This document shows, piece after piece, positions 34,484-41,921 of a stretch of 64,000 nt of DNA. The DNA lies in contig JBNMKO010000002.1 of NCBI GenBank assembly GCA_050874385.1, forward strand, positions 1 through 64,000, written 5' to 3'. The translations under genes and the position numbers were made by a program. Under the pieces are notes generated by a model that saw only the letters and a program-made list of their open reading frames with translations, had not been told where the DNA came from and ran no database searches. Each line of letters starts with the position of its first letter. The stretch's first letter is position 1. Source of the DNA: CAG-882 sp050874385. Lineage in GTDB: Bacteria > Bacillota > Clostridia > Lachnospirales > Lachnospiraceae.

Positions 34484-34512
34484 TTGCGGATGCAAACTCA
34501 CAATGGTATAAT
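34484..34512 (+). promoter_or_regulatory. Sigma-A promoter of the small-protein/ATPase genes
   Basis: TTGCGG (34484-34489), 17-base spacer, TATAAT (34507-34512). The ribosome site GGAGG at 34545-34549 and ATG 34558 follow. Confidence 0.65.
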
Positions 34513-34557
34513 AACGGCTGAAAAAAAGGAGAATAATAAGATACGGAGGTACATAAC

Positions 34558-34883
34558 ATGAGTAAATCTAAGATTAACTGGGGCAAGACAGGTCTTTTCG
34601 CAGCAGGTGTTGCATTCGGTACAGCAGGAATTAAGATTTTGACAAGCAAGGATGCAAAGAGCTCTACACTAACTGCACAGCAGCCGTTTTGAGAGCTAAG
34701 GACTGTGTTATGAAGACTGTTTCAAATGTTCAGGAGAATTGCAGCGATATCTACTCCGACGCTAAGAGTATCAACGAGGAGAGAACAGCTAAGGAAGAAG
34801 CAGTTTACGATGACTTTGCCGATGATGATTTCTCTGAGATAAAGAAGGAAGAGGAAGTCAAAGAGGATACCGAGGCTAAATAG
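34558..34883 (+). pseudogene. Small DUF6110-like membrane-anchored protein, broken by a one-base deletion
   Basis: ATG 34558 (eight bases after GGAGG) opens MSKSKINWGKTGLFAAGVAF, a short hydrophobic anchor, but the frame ends at TGA 34690-34692. In the next frame, upstream of 34689 and on to TAG/A at 34883, coding continues as ELYTNCTAAVLRAKDCV and an acidic tail. Adding one A in the short A-run at about 34656-34658 restores a single frame of 108 residues. The restored protein resembles the DUF6110 family often seen beside metal-transporting P-type ATPases, as here. Cause could be a real mutation, a phase-variable A-run or a sequencing error. Confidence 0.7.
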
Positions 34884-34889
34884 AAAATA

Positions 34890-34926
34890 ACGGGCTGTTT
34901 CACTTAGTGTGGCAGCCTGTTTTTTT
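34890..34926 (+). terminator. Terminator between the small gene and the ATPase gene
   Basis: ACGGGCTG at 34890-34897 pairs with CAGCCTGT at 34913-34920 (one G-T pair) and is followed by seven T. With the ATPase start at 34962, this may be a partial terminator tuning the ratio of the two products. Confidence 0.7.
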
Positions 34927-34961
34927 CTCAATATGAAGAATGGAAATGGAGTTGTTTTGTT

Positions 34962-37037
34962 ATGAAATTTCAGATAAAACATGAGTATGGAAACAGAATG
35001 AGAATACATGTCTGCGCCTATCGGATGACATGTGAGCAGGCTGATACATTACAGTATTATCTGCAAAAGCAGGGAACTGTGATTTTTGCAAAGGTCTATG
35101 ACAGAACGGGTGATGCGGTTGTAGAGTACAAGGGTGACAGAAACGGTATCATTAACATTTTGAGAAAGTTTTCCTATGAAAATGAGAAGCTTCCTGAGAC
35201 CGTTGCTGGAAATACGGGAAGAGCCCTTAGCCATGAATATCAGGATAAGCTTTTTGACAAGATAGTATTTCACTATGCGAGAAAATGGTTTTTGCCATAT
35301 CCGCTCAGGGCGTGTTACACAGCGTATAGTGCATTGAAGTACATTGCGGCAGGTGTAAAATGTCTGTGGAACAGAAAGATTGAAGTTCCTGTGCTCGATG
35401 CCACGGCAATCGGCGTTTCTATGATAAGAGGAGACATAAGCACCGCGGGCTCTATAATGTTCATGCTCGGCATAGGAGAGCTTCTCGAGGAGTGGACACA
35501 CAAGAAGTCGGTTGACGACCTTGCAAGAACCATGTCGCTCAACGTGAGCAGCGTGTGGTGCAAGGCAGGAAATGAGCAGGTGCTCGTTCCGGTTCACCAG
35601 ATTAAGAAGGGCGACCACATAGTAGTGCGCGTCGGAAATATGATTCCTTTTGACGGAGTTGTGAGGGAAGGCGAGGCGATGGTAAATCAGTCATCGCTCA
35701 CAGGTGAGTCGATACCGGTTGAGAAGAAGCCTTCAAGCACTGTATATGCCGGAACGGTTGTCGAGGAGGGCGAGCTTGAGATTGAGGTTCAGTCCGTCGG
35801 CGGCAACAGCAGATACGAGAAGATTGTCACCATGATTGAGGAGTCTGAGAAATTAAAGTCAGGTGTTGAGAGCAAGGCGGAGCACCTTGCGGACAAGCTT
35901 GTGCCGTATAGTCTTGGCGCAACAGGTCTTGTATGGCTTTTAACGCGCAACACCACAAAGGCACTCGCGGTTCTCATGGTAGATTTCAGTTGTGCGCTAA
36001 AGCTTGCAATGCCTGTATCTGTTCTTTCAGCGATAAGAGAGGCAGGAAACCACCATCTGACAGTCAAGGGCGGAAAGTTCCTTGAGGCTGTGGCTGATGC
36101 GGACACGATTGTGTTTGACAAGACGGGCACACTCACAAAGGCACAGCCTGTTGTCGCAAAGATTGTGCCATTTAACGGCGATGACGAGGATGAACTTTTA
36201 AAGATTGCCGCATGTCTTGAGGAGCATTTCCCTCACTCGATGGCGCGCGCGGTTGTCGAGGCAACCAAGGAGAAGGGCATTGAGCACAGTGAGATGCACT
36301 CAAAGGTTGAGTACATAGTGGCACACGGAATTGCCTCCGCGATTGGCGACAAGAGAGTTATAATCGGAAGTGCGCATTTCGTATTTGAGGATGAGAATGT
36401 GATAATACCTGAGGACAAGAAAAAGCTCTATGATGAGCTTCCGCTTGAATATTCACATCTTTACCTTGCAATCGACGGAGTGCTCGCAGCGGTTATCTGC
36501 ATAGAAGACCCTGTGCGCGACGAGGCTGTTGATGTAATAAGAAAACTAAAGGCGGCAGGCATATCCAAGGTCGTTATGATGACCGGAGACAGCGAGAGAA
36601 CTGCGGCTGCTATAGCAAAAAAGGTTGGCGTTGACGAGTACTACTCGGAGGTTCTGCCACAGGATAAGGCAAGCTTTGTGGAGAAGGAAAAGGCGGCGGG
36701 CAGAAAGGTAATCATGATAGGTGACGGAATTAACGACTCACCTGCACTTTCTGCATCCGATGTCGGAATTGCCATAAGCGACGGAGCACAGCTTGCGAGG
36801 GAGATTGCGGATATAACGATTGGTGCGGATGACTTAAACGAGCTTGTCACATTGAAGCAGATAAGCAATCTTCTTATGAAGAGAATACACGGAAATTACA
36901 GAACGATTGTGGGCTTTAACACGCTTCTAATCATTCTCGGAGTTGCCGGAGTTATCCAGCCGACCACATCGGCACTCTGCCACAACACATCGACGCTGCT
37001 CATTGGACTTAGAAGCATGAAAAATCTGCTTCCATAA
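34962..37037 (+). CDS. P1B-type (heavy-metal) ATPase with an S-C-A membrane motif
   Basis: 691 residues. The first 75 form a ferredoxin-like domain (RIHVCAYRMTCEQADTLQYY) without a C-x-x-C site. Actuator motif LTGESIPV is near residue 247. The phosphorylated Asp is in VFDKTGTLT near 385; ATP-binding features include the FPHSMARAV segment (a variant of the SxHP motif), MMTGDSERTA and GDGINDSPALSASDVG. The ion-path motif before the phosphorylation site reads S-C-A-L-K-L-A-M-P instead of C-P-C. Metal specificity is therefore unclear. An upstream small membrane-anchored gene (frameshifted) and a downstream two-component pair complete the locus. Confidence 0.92.
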   Translation: MKFQIKHEYGNRMRIHVCAYRMTCEQADTLQYYLQKQGTVIFAKVYDRTGDAVVEYKGDRNGIINILRKFSYENEKLPETVAGNTGRALSHEYQDKLFDKIVFHYARKWFLPYPLRACYTAYSALKYIAAGVKCLWNRKIEVPVLDATAIGVSMIRGDISTAGSIMFMLGIGELLEEWTHKKSVDDLARTMSLNVSSVWCKAGNEQVLVPVHQIKKGDHIVVRVGNMIPFDGVVREGEAMVNQSSLTGESIPVEKKPSSTVYAGTVVEEGELEIEVQSVGGNSRYEKIVTMIEESEKLKSGVESKAEHLADKLVPYSLGATGLVWLLTRNTTKALAVLMVDFSCALKLAMPVSVLSAIREAGNHHLTVKGGKFLEAVADADTIVFDKTGTLTKAQPVVAKIVPFNGDDEDELLKIAACLEEHFPHSMARAVVEATKEKGIEHSEMHSKVEYIVAHGIASAIGDKRVIIGSAHFVFEDENVIIPEDKKKLYDELPLEYSHLYLAIDGVLAAVICIEDPVRDEAVDVIRKLKAAGISKVVMMTGDSERTAAAIAKKVGVDEYYSEVLPQDKASFVEKEKAAGRKVIMIGDGINDSPALSASDVGIAISDGAQLAREIADITIGADDLNELVTLKQISNLLMKRIHGNYRTIVGFNTLLIILGVAGVIQPTTSALCHNTSTLLIGLRSMKNLLP

Positions 37038-37080
37038 TGTGCGGCATAGGTGTGGAGTGAGGATGTTTAATTAAAAGTAT

Positions 37081-37157
37081 TAAAAGGGCTGTTGCATAGA
37101 GCATACGGTTGAAATTTTTTCAACCGGAAATGTATTGCTTTATACGGCAGTCCTTTT
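37081..37157 (+). terminator. Double stem-loop terminator after the ATPase gene
   Basis: AAAAGGGCTG near 37081 pairs with CAGTCCTTTT near 37147-37156; an inner stem CGGTTGAAA/TTTCAACCG lies within. A T-run ends the outer stem. Confidence 0.7.
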
Positions 37158-37209
37158 TGTGTGTGATGAAAAAGATACATAAAACGTATAAAGAAAAGCA
37201 GCATTAACA

Positions 37210-37262
37210 ATTCTGAAACAAAAGTCAAACAAATTGAAAACAAAATCAGTGTACTATATAAT
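37210..37262 (+). promoter_or_regulatory. Promoter of the response-regulator gene with possible regulator half-sites
   Basis: TTGAAA (37234-37239), 17-base spacer, TATAAT (37257-37262). Near-repeats ATTCTGAAAC and AATTGAAAAC begin at about 37210 and 37232, 22 bases apart, the spacing seen for OmpR/PhoB-type tandem sites. Autoregulation is suggested, not shown. Confidence 0.55.
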
Positions 37263-37310
37263 TATAAATAGGCAAATTTATGAAGTAATTGCGAAACGGA
37301 GGAAATTTCC

Positions 37311-37982
37311 ATGGTACATATTCTCGTTGTGGACGACGACAAAAATCTTAATCAAACCGTATGCACTTACCTAAATGACTGCGGCTTTGACGCAAAGGGA
37401 GTTTTCAGCGCAAATGAAGCGTATGATGTGCTGTACAATAATCTCTATGACCTTATCATTTCAGATATTATGATGCCGCAGATAGACGGCTTTGAATTTG
37501 CCGAGGCGGTCAGACAGGTGAACAGAAATATCCCGATACTTTTCATGTCGGCGAAGGACGATATAAGCTCAAAGCGCAAGGGATTTCTGCTTGGAATTGA
37601 CGACTACATGGTTAAGCCTGTTGAGCTTGCAGAGCTTGAGATGCGTGTGAGGGCACTTCTTAGAAGAAGCAATATAGAGATGAGCAGAAAGCTTGTGGTC
37701 GGAAATCTTGAGCTCGATGCGGACGGAATGACAGCCACAATAGACGGCGAGGAAATTTCCGTGACCACAAGGGAGTTCAACATTCTGTATAAGCTTTTGT
37801 CATACCCTAAGAAAACTTTCACAAGGGCACAGCTTATGGACGAGTTCTGGGGAGTGGACTCGGGAACTAGCCTGAGAGCCGTGGACGTGTATGTGACAAA
37901 GCTGCGAGACAAGTTCTCGGCGTGTGACGGGTTTGAGATAAAGACCGTGCGCGGGCTGGGATATAAAGCGGTTCTGTTATAA
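37311..37982 (+). CDS. OmpR-type response regulator
   Basis: 223 residues after a CGGAGG site. Receiver: D-D-D near residue 8-10, phosphorylated Asp in LIISDIMMPQIDG, Ser in LFMSAKDD and Lys in DYMVKPVE. Winged helix at about 130-223 ending in IKTVRGLGYKAVLL. Followed by its kinase gene 127 bases on. Candidate targets by promoter similarity are itself, the small protein/ATPase genes upstream and the peptide operon at 40.1 kb. Confidence 0.95.
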   Translation: MVHILVVDDDKNLNQTVCTYLNDCGFDAKGVFSANEAYDVLYNNLYDLIISDIMMPQIDGFEFAEAVRQVNRNIPILFMSAKDDISSKRKGFLLGIDDYMVKPVELAELEMRVRALLRRSNIEMSRKLVVGNLELDADGMTATIDGEEISVTTREFNILYKLLSYPKKTFTRAQLMDEFWGVDSGTSLRAVDVYVTKLRDKFSACDGFEIKTVRGLGYKAVLL

Positions 37983-38108
37983 AATTTTCATGGTAGTTTG
38001 GCTATGCTGAATTTTTGGAAAACATGCTAGGAGACAGTATTTTTTTCGCTGTTATTTTAGATGTTGCAAATCAGTTGCATTAGGATTAATGTTGAAAGGA
38101 TTTTGCTT

Positions 38109-39149
38109 ATGAAAATAAAAAATGACCGTTTTCCGCCGTCGTTATTCCTTGTCTATCTTGGTGTTCTTTTGTTGATGTCTGGTATACATACCGGGCTTAT
38201 TGTGGGAATGAACAAGATGGGCTGGAATGATGTTGTTCAGGCGGTTGTGCCTATCCTTTATTGGAGCGCGGTGGCAGTCGGGCTCACGCTTTTTACGCGC
38301 AGGGCGATAAGAAAGTCATACGAGGAGCCGATGCACAGGCTTGCGGAGGCGACAAAGAAGGTTGCGGAGGGTGATTTTTCCGTGTATGTTCCACCACTTC
38401 ACACCTCGGATAAACTCGACTATCTCGACATTATGCTGATAGATTTCAACAAGATGGTTGAGGAGCTTGGGAGCATCGAGACGCTAAAGACAGATTTTTT
38501 TTCGAATGTGTCGCATGAGATTAAGACACCGCTTGCCATAATTCAGAGCAATGCGGAGCTTATGTGCCGTGATGGTGTAGATGAGGATGCAAGAATAGAG
38601 TATGCGCAGACGATTTATAAGACCACAAAAAGATTGTCAGAGTTAATCAGCAATATTTTAAGGCTCAATAAGCTTGAGCGTCAGACGATAGTCCCGGTGG
38701 CGGAGCAGTATGATTTGTGTGAGCAGCTTGCACAGTGCGCGGTAAATTATGAGCCTGTGTGGGAGCAAAAAGACATAGAGTTCGAGGCGGACATGGAGGA
38801 TTTTGTTCAGATTACGGCAGACCCGGCATTGATGGAGCTTGTATGGAACAATCTGCTGTCAAATGCTGTGAAATTCACTCCGGAGGGCGGAACAATTATG
38901 CTTTGTGAAAAGTCCGATGAAAATTATATCTGCGTCAGTGTGGCAGACTCTGGTTGTGGCATGGATGAGGAGACGAAAAAGCATATATTTGAAAAATTTT
39001 ATCAGGGTGACACCTCACACGCCACGGCAGGAAACGGGCTCGGACTTGCACTTGCGATGCGCGTTTTGCAGCTCAATAATTTTGACATTGAGGTTGAGAG
39101 CGAGCCGGGGAAGGGCAGCAGGTTCACGGTGACAATTCCAAGAAAATAG
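38109..39149 (+). CDS. Membrane sensor histidine kinase with a minimal extracytoplasmic loop
   Basis: About 346 residues from ATG 38109, eight bases after GAAAGGA. Membrane segments at about 12-34 and 46-66 leave a loop of only about 12 residues, so the signal is probably perceived in the membrane (intramembrane-sensing type). HAMP at about 67-125, phosphoacceptor VSHEIKTPLAI near 142, N-box LMELVWNNLLSNAVKFT, G-box GNGLGLALAMRVLQ. Kinases of this design often respond to envelope stress or need a helper membrane protein; the next gene encodes such a small membrane protein. Confidence 0.93.
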   Translation: MKIKNDRFPPSLFLVYLGVLLLMSGIHTGLIVGMNKMGWNDVVQAVVPILYWSAVAVGLTLFTRRAIRKSYEEPMHRLAEATKKVAEGDFSVYVPPLHTSDKLDYLDIMLIDFNKMVEELGSIETLKTDFFSNVSHEIKTPLAIIQSNAELMCRDGVDEDARIEYAQTIYKTTKRLSELISNILRLNKLERQTIVPVAEQYDLCEQLAQCAVNYEPVWEQKDIEFEADMEDFVQITADPALMELVWNNLLSNAVKFTPEGGTIMLCEKSDENYICVSVADSGCGMDEETKKHIFEKFYQGDTSHATAGNGLGLALAMRVLQLNNFDIEVESEPGKGSRFTVTIPRK

Positions 39150-39171
39150 TGTCAAGTTAGGAGATGAAAGT

Positions 39172-39699
39172 ATGGAAGAAAGGAAATATGACAGCTACGA
39201 TTATATGAAAATCTGTGCTGACGAGGATAAGATATCGCGCTGTATGGACGGGTATCTGAGCTTTGGGTGGCGGCAGGACGAGAATGTAAAAACAGAAAAG
39301 AGCATGGGAAAGGTCACGATATATTTAAAAAGAAGCAGAAATATAATGAATAAGGTGGAGCTCACCAGATTGCAGCGCCACTATGAGGCGTGTATGCAGG
39401 AGGTGGAGACGCTTGAAAATTCGACACATACCCTTCCGGCGATTACGGCGCTCACCTGTGGAATTGTGGGCTGTGCGTTTATGGCGGGCTCGGTGTTTGC
39501 GGTGACAGCGGTCACACCGATTATATGGCTCATGATTGTGCTTGCCATTCCGGGTTTTACGCTATGGGGCGGCGCTTATTTTGGATATAAGGCGGTGCGA
39601 AACTGGCGCACAAAGAAGGTAATGCCGCTTATTGAGGCAAAGTACGATGAGATGGACGAGGTGTGCCAAAAGGCGCACAAGTTGCTAGTGGGTGTTTAA
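39172..39699 (+). CDS. Two-helix membrane protein after the kinase gene
   Basis: 175 residues, start after TTAGGAG, 22 bases past the kinase stop. Two membrane helices lie at about 98-120 and 124-145 (ALTCGIVGCAFMAGSVFAVT, PIIWLMIVLAIPGFTLW), with soluble charged parts on both sides. Similar proteins occur next to two-component genes in Lachnospiraceae, to my recollection without assigned function. Likely co-transcribed with the kinase and possibly an accessory or output of that system. Confidence 0.75.
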   Translation: MEERKYDSYDYMKICADEDKISRCMDGYLSFGWRQDENVKTEKSMGKVTIYLKRSRNIMNKVELTRLQRHYEACMQEVETLENSTHTLPAITALTCGIVGCAFMAGSVFAVTAVTPIIWLMIVLAIPGFTLWGGAYFGYKAVRNWRTKKVMPLIEAKYDEMDEVCQKAHKLLVGV

Positions 39700-39743
39700 C
39701 CAATATTGTTCTGATTGATTGTGCCATTTAGCTTGATATATTA

Positions 39744-39950
39744 TTGACTGGTAGATGATATGAGTATAATAGTTATATGGCTGAATATATCTGAATGACA
39801 AAGTTTTTCATCAAAACGCGGACAGGATACTCCAACCTCTTAGGGTGGGGAGAAATGTCTGCTTCATCAATATAATTGTAAATCAATATTATAAATATAG
39901 AAAACTTCGGCGGAAGCAAAAAATTTGTTTCTGTCGGAGTTTTTTAATTT
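39744..39950 (+). ncRNA. Candidate small RNA with own promoter, long hairpin and terminator
   Basis: TTGACT (39744-39749), a 15-base spacer and TATAAT (39765-39770) could start a transcript near 39777. It would contain a compound hairpin with outer arms GCGGACA (39828-39834) and TGTCTGC (39856-39862) and inner CTCC/GGAG, and end in a long terminator stem at 39901-39940 followed by six T. No open frame with a ribosome site lies inside. It fills much of the 440-bp gap before the peptide operon. It could also be only a terminator with an unrelated hairpin. Confidence 0.4.
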
Positions 39951-40040
39951 TGACACTATCAGGGAAGTAATTCCGCTTTTATTGCGTGGAGAAATAGGTG
40001 GCAGGGGGAAAGTAAGAAAATAATTTTTTCAATTTAACAT

Positions 40041-40090
40041 TTCGTAAACAAAACTCAAGCAATTCGTAAATATTTCTGCCCTAAAATATG
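40041..40090 (+). promoter_or_regulatory. Tandem TTCGTAAA sites at the promoter of the small-peptide operon
   Basis: TTCGTAAA occurs at 40041-40048 and again at 40063-40070, exactly 22 bases apart, and TAAAAT follows about 14 bases after the second. This is the layout of an OmpR/PhoB-type activator binding two helical turns and covering a weak -35 region. The same box is found at 34416. Confidence 0.5.
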
Positions 40091-40140
40091 CCTTGTAAGA
40101 TATGAAAGACAAAGAAAACAATGAACGGAGGTGAATGTAC

Positions 40141-40224
40141 ATGAAAAAAGGAATTATTGCGGCAGTAGTTGCAGTTGTAGGAGCTGTGGCAGCAGCGGTT
40201 GTTGTCAAAGTGGTTAGAAGATAA
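40141..40224 (+). CDS. 27-residue membrane peptide
   Basis: ATG 40141 follows a strong GGAGGTGA site. The product is MKK, then about 20 hydrophobic residues rich in Ala, Val and Gly (GIIAAVVAVVGAVAAAVVV), ending KVVRR. A single membrane helix with positive ends fits either a small regulatory membrane peptide or a pore-forming toxin-like peptide. Two further small envelope-type genes follow on the same strand within 400 bases, and a likely regulated promoter precedes it. The strong ribosome site and organised context make it more than a chance frame. Confidence 0.65.
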   Translation: MKKGIIAAVVAVVGAVAAAVVVKVVRR

Positions 40225-40269
40225 CGAAAAATAATTGCCAGATGCAAAATTTGATGGAGGTAAAAGGAC

Positions 40270-40560
40270 ATGGCAGAGTATCAGTTAAAGCCGGGAAAGA
40301 TAGGAAAAAAGGTGATTGCAGGTTATAAGAAGGTGGAGGAGAAGTTTACCGACGCATTTTTGACGGAGGACGAGAACAGTCCGTCAGGTTACACACTAAA
40401 GACCGGAAAGACGGCAGAAACCGTGACAGGCGCATACCACAAAGTCGAGAATGGCGTAGTCGGAGCTTACAAGAAGGTTGAGAATGGAGTTGTCGGGACT
40501 TATAAGAAGATAGAGAACGCTTTTGTGGACGCGTTTCTTGAGGAGAAAAAGGAAGATTAA
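40270..40560 (+). CDS. 96-residue repeat protein of the small-peptide operon
   Basis: Start after GGAGG. The protein is built of short repeats: Y-K-K-V-E-E-K-F-T-D-A-F near the N terminus, then Y-H-K-V-E-N-G-V-V, Y-K-K-V-E-N-G-V-V, and Y-K-K-I-E-N-A-F-V-D-A-F near the end. No signal peptide or membrane helix; the repeats form an amphipathic pattern that could bind a membrane surface or partner. Family not recognised with confidence. It lies 45 bases after the 27-residue peptide gene. Confidence 0.75.
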   Translation: MAEYQLKPGKIGKKVIAGYKKVEEKFTDAFLTEDENSPSGYTLKTGKTAETVTGAYHKVENGVVGAYKKVENGVVGTYKKIENAFVDAFLEEKKED

Positions 40561-40609
40561 AACATAAATTATTTGTGCCGCCACAGGGCGGCGGAATGGA
40601 GGGTAAATT

Positions 40610-40978
40610 ATGAAAAAAAGCAGTTTTGTTGCGATGATTTTAGGGACGATAGGTATGGTATTTTTTGCACTTGGAATGTGCATGGCGCTTATTCCTGAGT
40701 GGGGTATGTTCAGACAGGGTATAGTTGCCGGAGCAGTTGGTCTTGTTGTGCTTTTCATCACACTTATTGTATGGCGCAGAATGGAAGGCAAGGCTCCTAT
40801 CAAGCTCACAGGAAAGACGGTTGGAACGGTTATTCTCTCGATATTCGGTGCGCTTTTACTTGGAATTGGCATGTGTCTGAGCATGGTATTTGGAAAGATG
40901 GTTCTCGGAGTTGTGATTGGACTTGTCGGAATAATCGCACTTCTTATGCTCATTCCGCTTGTTAAGGGATTGAAGTGA
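40610..40978 (+). CDS. Four-helix membrane protein of the small-peptide operon
   Basis: 122 residues. Four membrane helices at about 6-26, 34-54, 69-90 and 95-117 are joined by short loops; Met and Gly are frequent. The start lies seven bases after ATGGAGGG, which directly follows a stable GCCGCC/GGCGGC hairpin (40577-40592). Family not recognised. It ends the operon before a strong terminator and probably acts in the envelope. Confidence 0.75.
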   Translation: MKKSSFVAMILGTIGMVFFALGMCMALIPEWGMFRQGIVAGAVGLVVLFITLIVWRRMEGKAPIKLTGKTVGTVILSIFGALLLGIGMCLSMVFGKMVLGVVIGLVGIIALLMLIPLVKGLK

Positions 40979-40998
40979 TAAACAGATATAAATAAATT

Positions 40999-41043
40999 AA
41001 AAATGGGAGATAGCACAAAATATCTGTGTATCTTCCATTTTTT
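40999..41043 (+). terminator. Terminator of the small-peptide operon
   Basis: AAAAATGGGAGATA pairs with TATCTTCCATTTTTT around a 15-base loop; six T at the end. Confidence 0.85.
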
Positions 41044-41197
41044 AAGTCAAGCGGATATTCGCAATTGAAGCAGGGGACTTACTTGATTTGGTTAAATTAT
41101 AAAACAATCTCAATATTTATTTTTCCTAAAACTAAAAAGTTTTCCATTGTACTGTAAAATAAAAAAGACTAAAAGTACTACACTTACAATATTTACA

Positions 41198-41551
41198 TCA
41201 TTTTCTGTGTTCACTGCCCCAGTTGCACATGGCTACAAGAATTGGGATGAGCGATTTTCCGCGCTCGGAAAGGCTGTATTCGACCTTGGGCGGAATTTGA
41301 GGGTACTCGGTTCTTATTATGAGCGAGTCAGCCTCCATCTCCTTGAGGGTGCTGCTAAGTGTCTTGTGGGAGATGTTTCCTAGGCAGCGCTTGAGCTCAT
41401 TGTAGCGCATGACGGATTTGTGCTGTGCGAGCCAGTAGATTATGACCAACTTGTATTTTCCGTTGATAAGCGATAGTGTGTAACCAAAATCGGTGTCATA
41501 TATGGTTTCACCCGTGTGGCAGCAACCACACTTTGGAATTTGTTCTGACAT
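41198..41551 (-). CDS. HxlR-family regulator with an N-terminal cysteine cluster
   Basis: About 117 residues from ATG 41551, six bases after GAGG. The winged helix is typical of HxlR/MarR-like proteins: DTDFGYTLSLINGKYKLVIIYWL, MRYNELKRCLGNISHKTLSSTLKEMEADSLI and the wing VEYSLSERG. The N terminus has C-G-C-C-H near residues 8-12; related regulators such as YodB and HypR sense electrophiles or disulfide stress through a cysteine near this place, so redox sensing is plausible. It diverges from the cupin gene, with a dyad in the gap, so the cupin gene is the likely target. Confidence 0.88.
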   Translation of the reverse strand: MSEQIPKCGCCHTGETIYDTDFGYTLSLINGKYKLVIIYWLAQHKSVMRYNELKRCLGNISHKTLSSTLKEMEADSLIIRTEYPQIPPKVEYSLSERGKSLIPILVAMCNWGSEHRK

Positions 41552-41709
41552 GTTCAACCTCATTTCTGGGCGATTTGCGGCGTAGGATGATGCCATAAAA
41601 ATGTGTTTTCGCTCGTAAACAAATTGTATGTGTGAAAGTGTAATAAATCTTAGGTGGTATATTTTACTGTCTTATGTATCTTTCACACTATTGTACAGAC
41701 ACTTTACTT

Positions 41710-41728
41710 CGGGTAAGTATATTACCTG
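41710..41728. promoter_or_regulatory. Candidate HxlR operator between the HxlR and cupin genes
   Basis: CGGGTAA at 41710-41716 and TTACCTG at 41722-41728 are near-perfect complements around GTATA. A second inverted pair, GTGTGAAAG near 41629 and CTTTCACAC near 41680, lies closer to the HxlR gene. The remaining 370-bp gap is AT-rich and has no gene I can support. Confidence 0.4.
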
Positions 41729-41921
41729 AATGTGCGTACTTTCTTTTGGGAATATTATATGGTATATTTTAAAATATGGCAATGAAAATAATTGCTTTTA
41801 GGGGATTGCAAAATTCAATTTCTTGATGGCAGACATTGCAATATATTAAATTTGCACAGCTTTTCAGTTTAAAACTCAAGTTTTGCAATTACATGATTGT
41901 TTTTTTAAGGAGGGACTTGTA

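Noticed and set aside
35049..35618. 189-codon minus-strand frame opposite the P-type ATPase
   Set aside because: Antisense to conserved ATPase motifs; no ribosome site.
40396..41016. 206-codon minus-strand frame opposite the small-protein operon
   Set aside because: Antisense to two genes with good ribosome sites and to a terminator; no domain seen.
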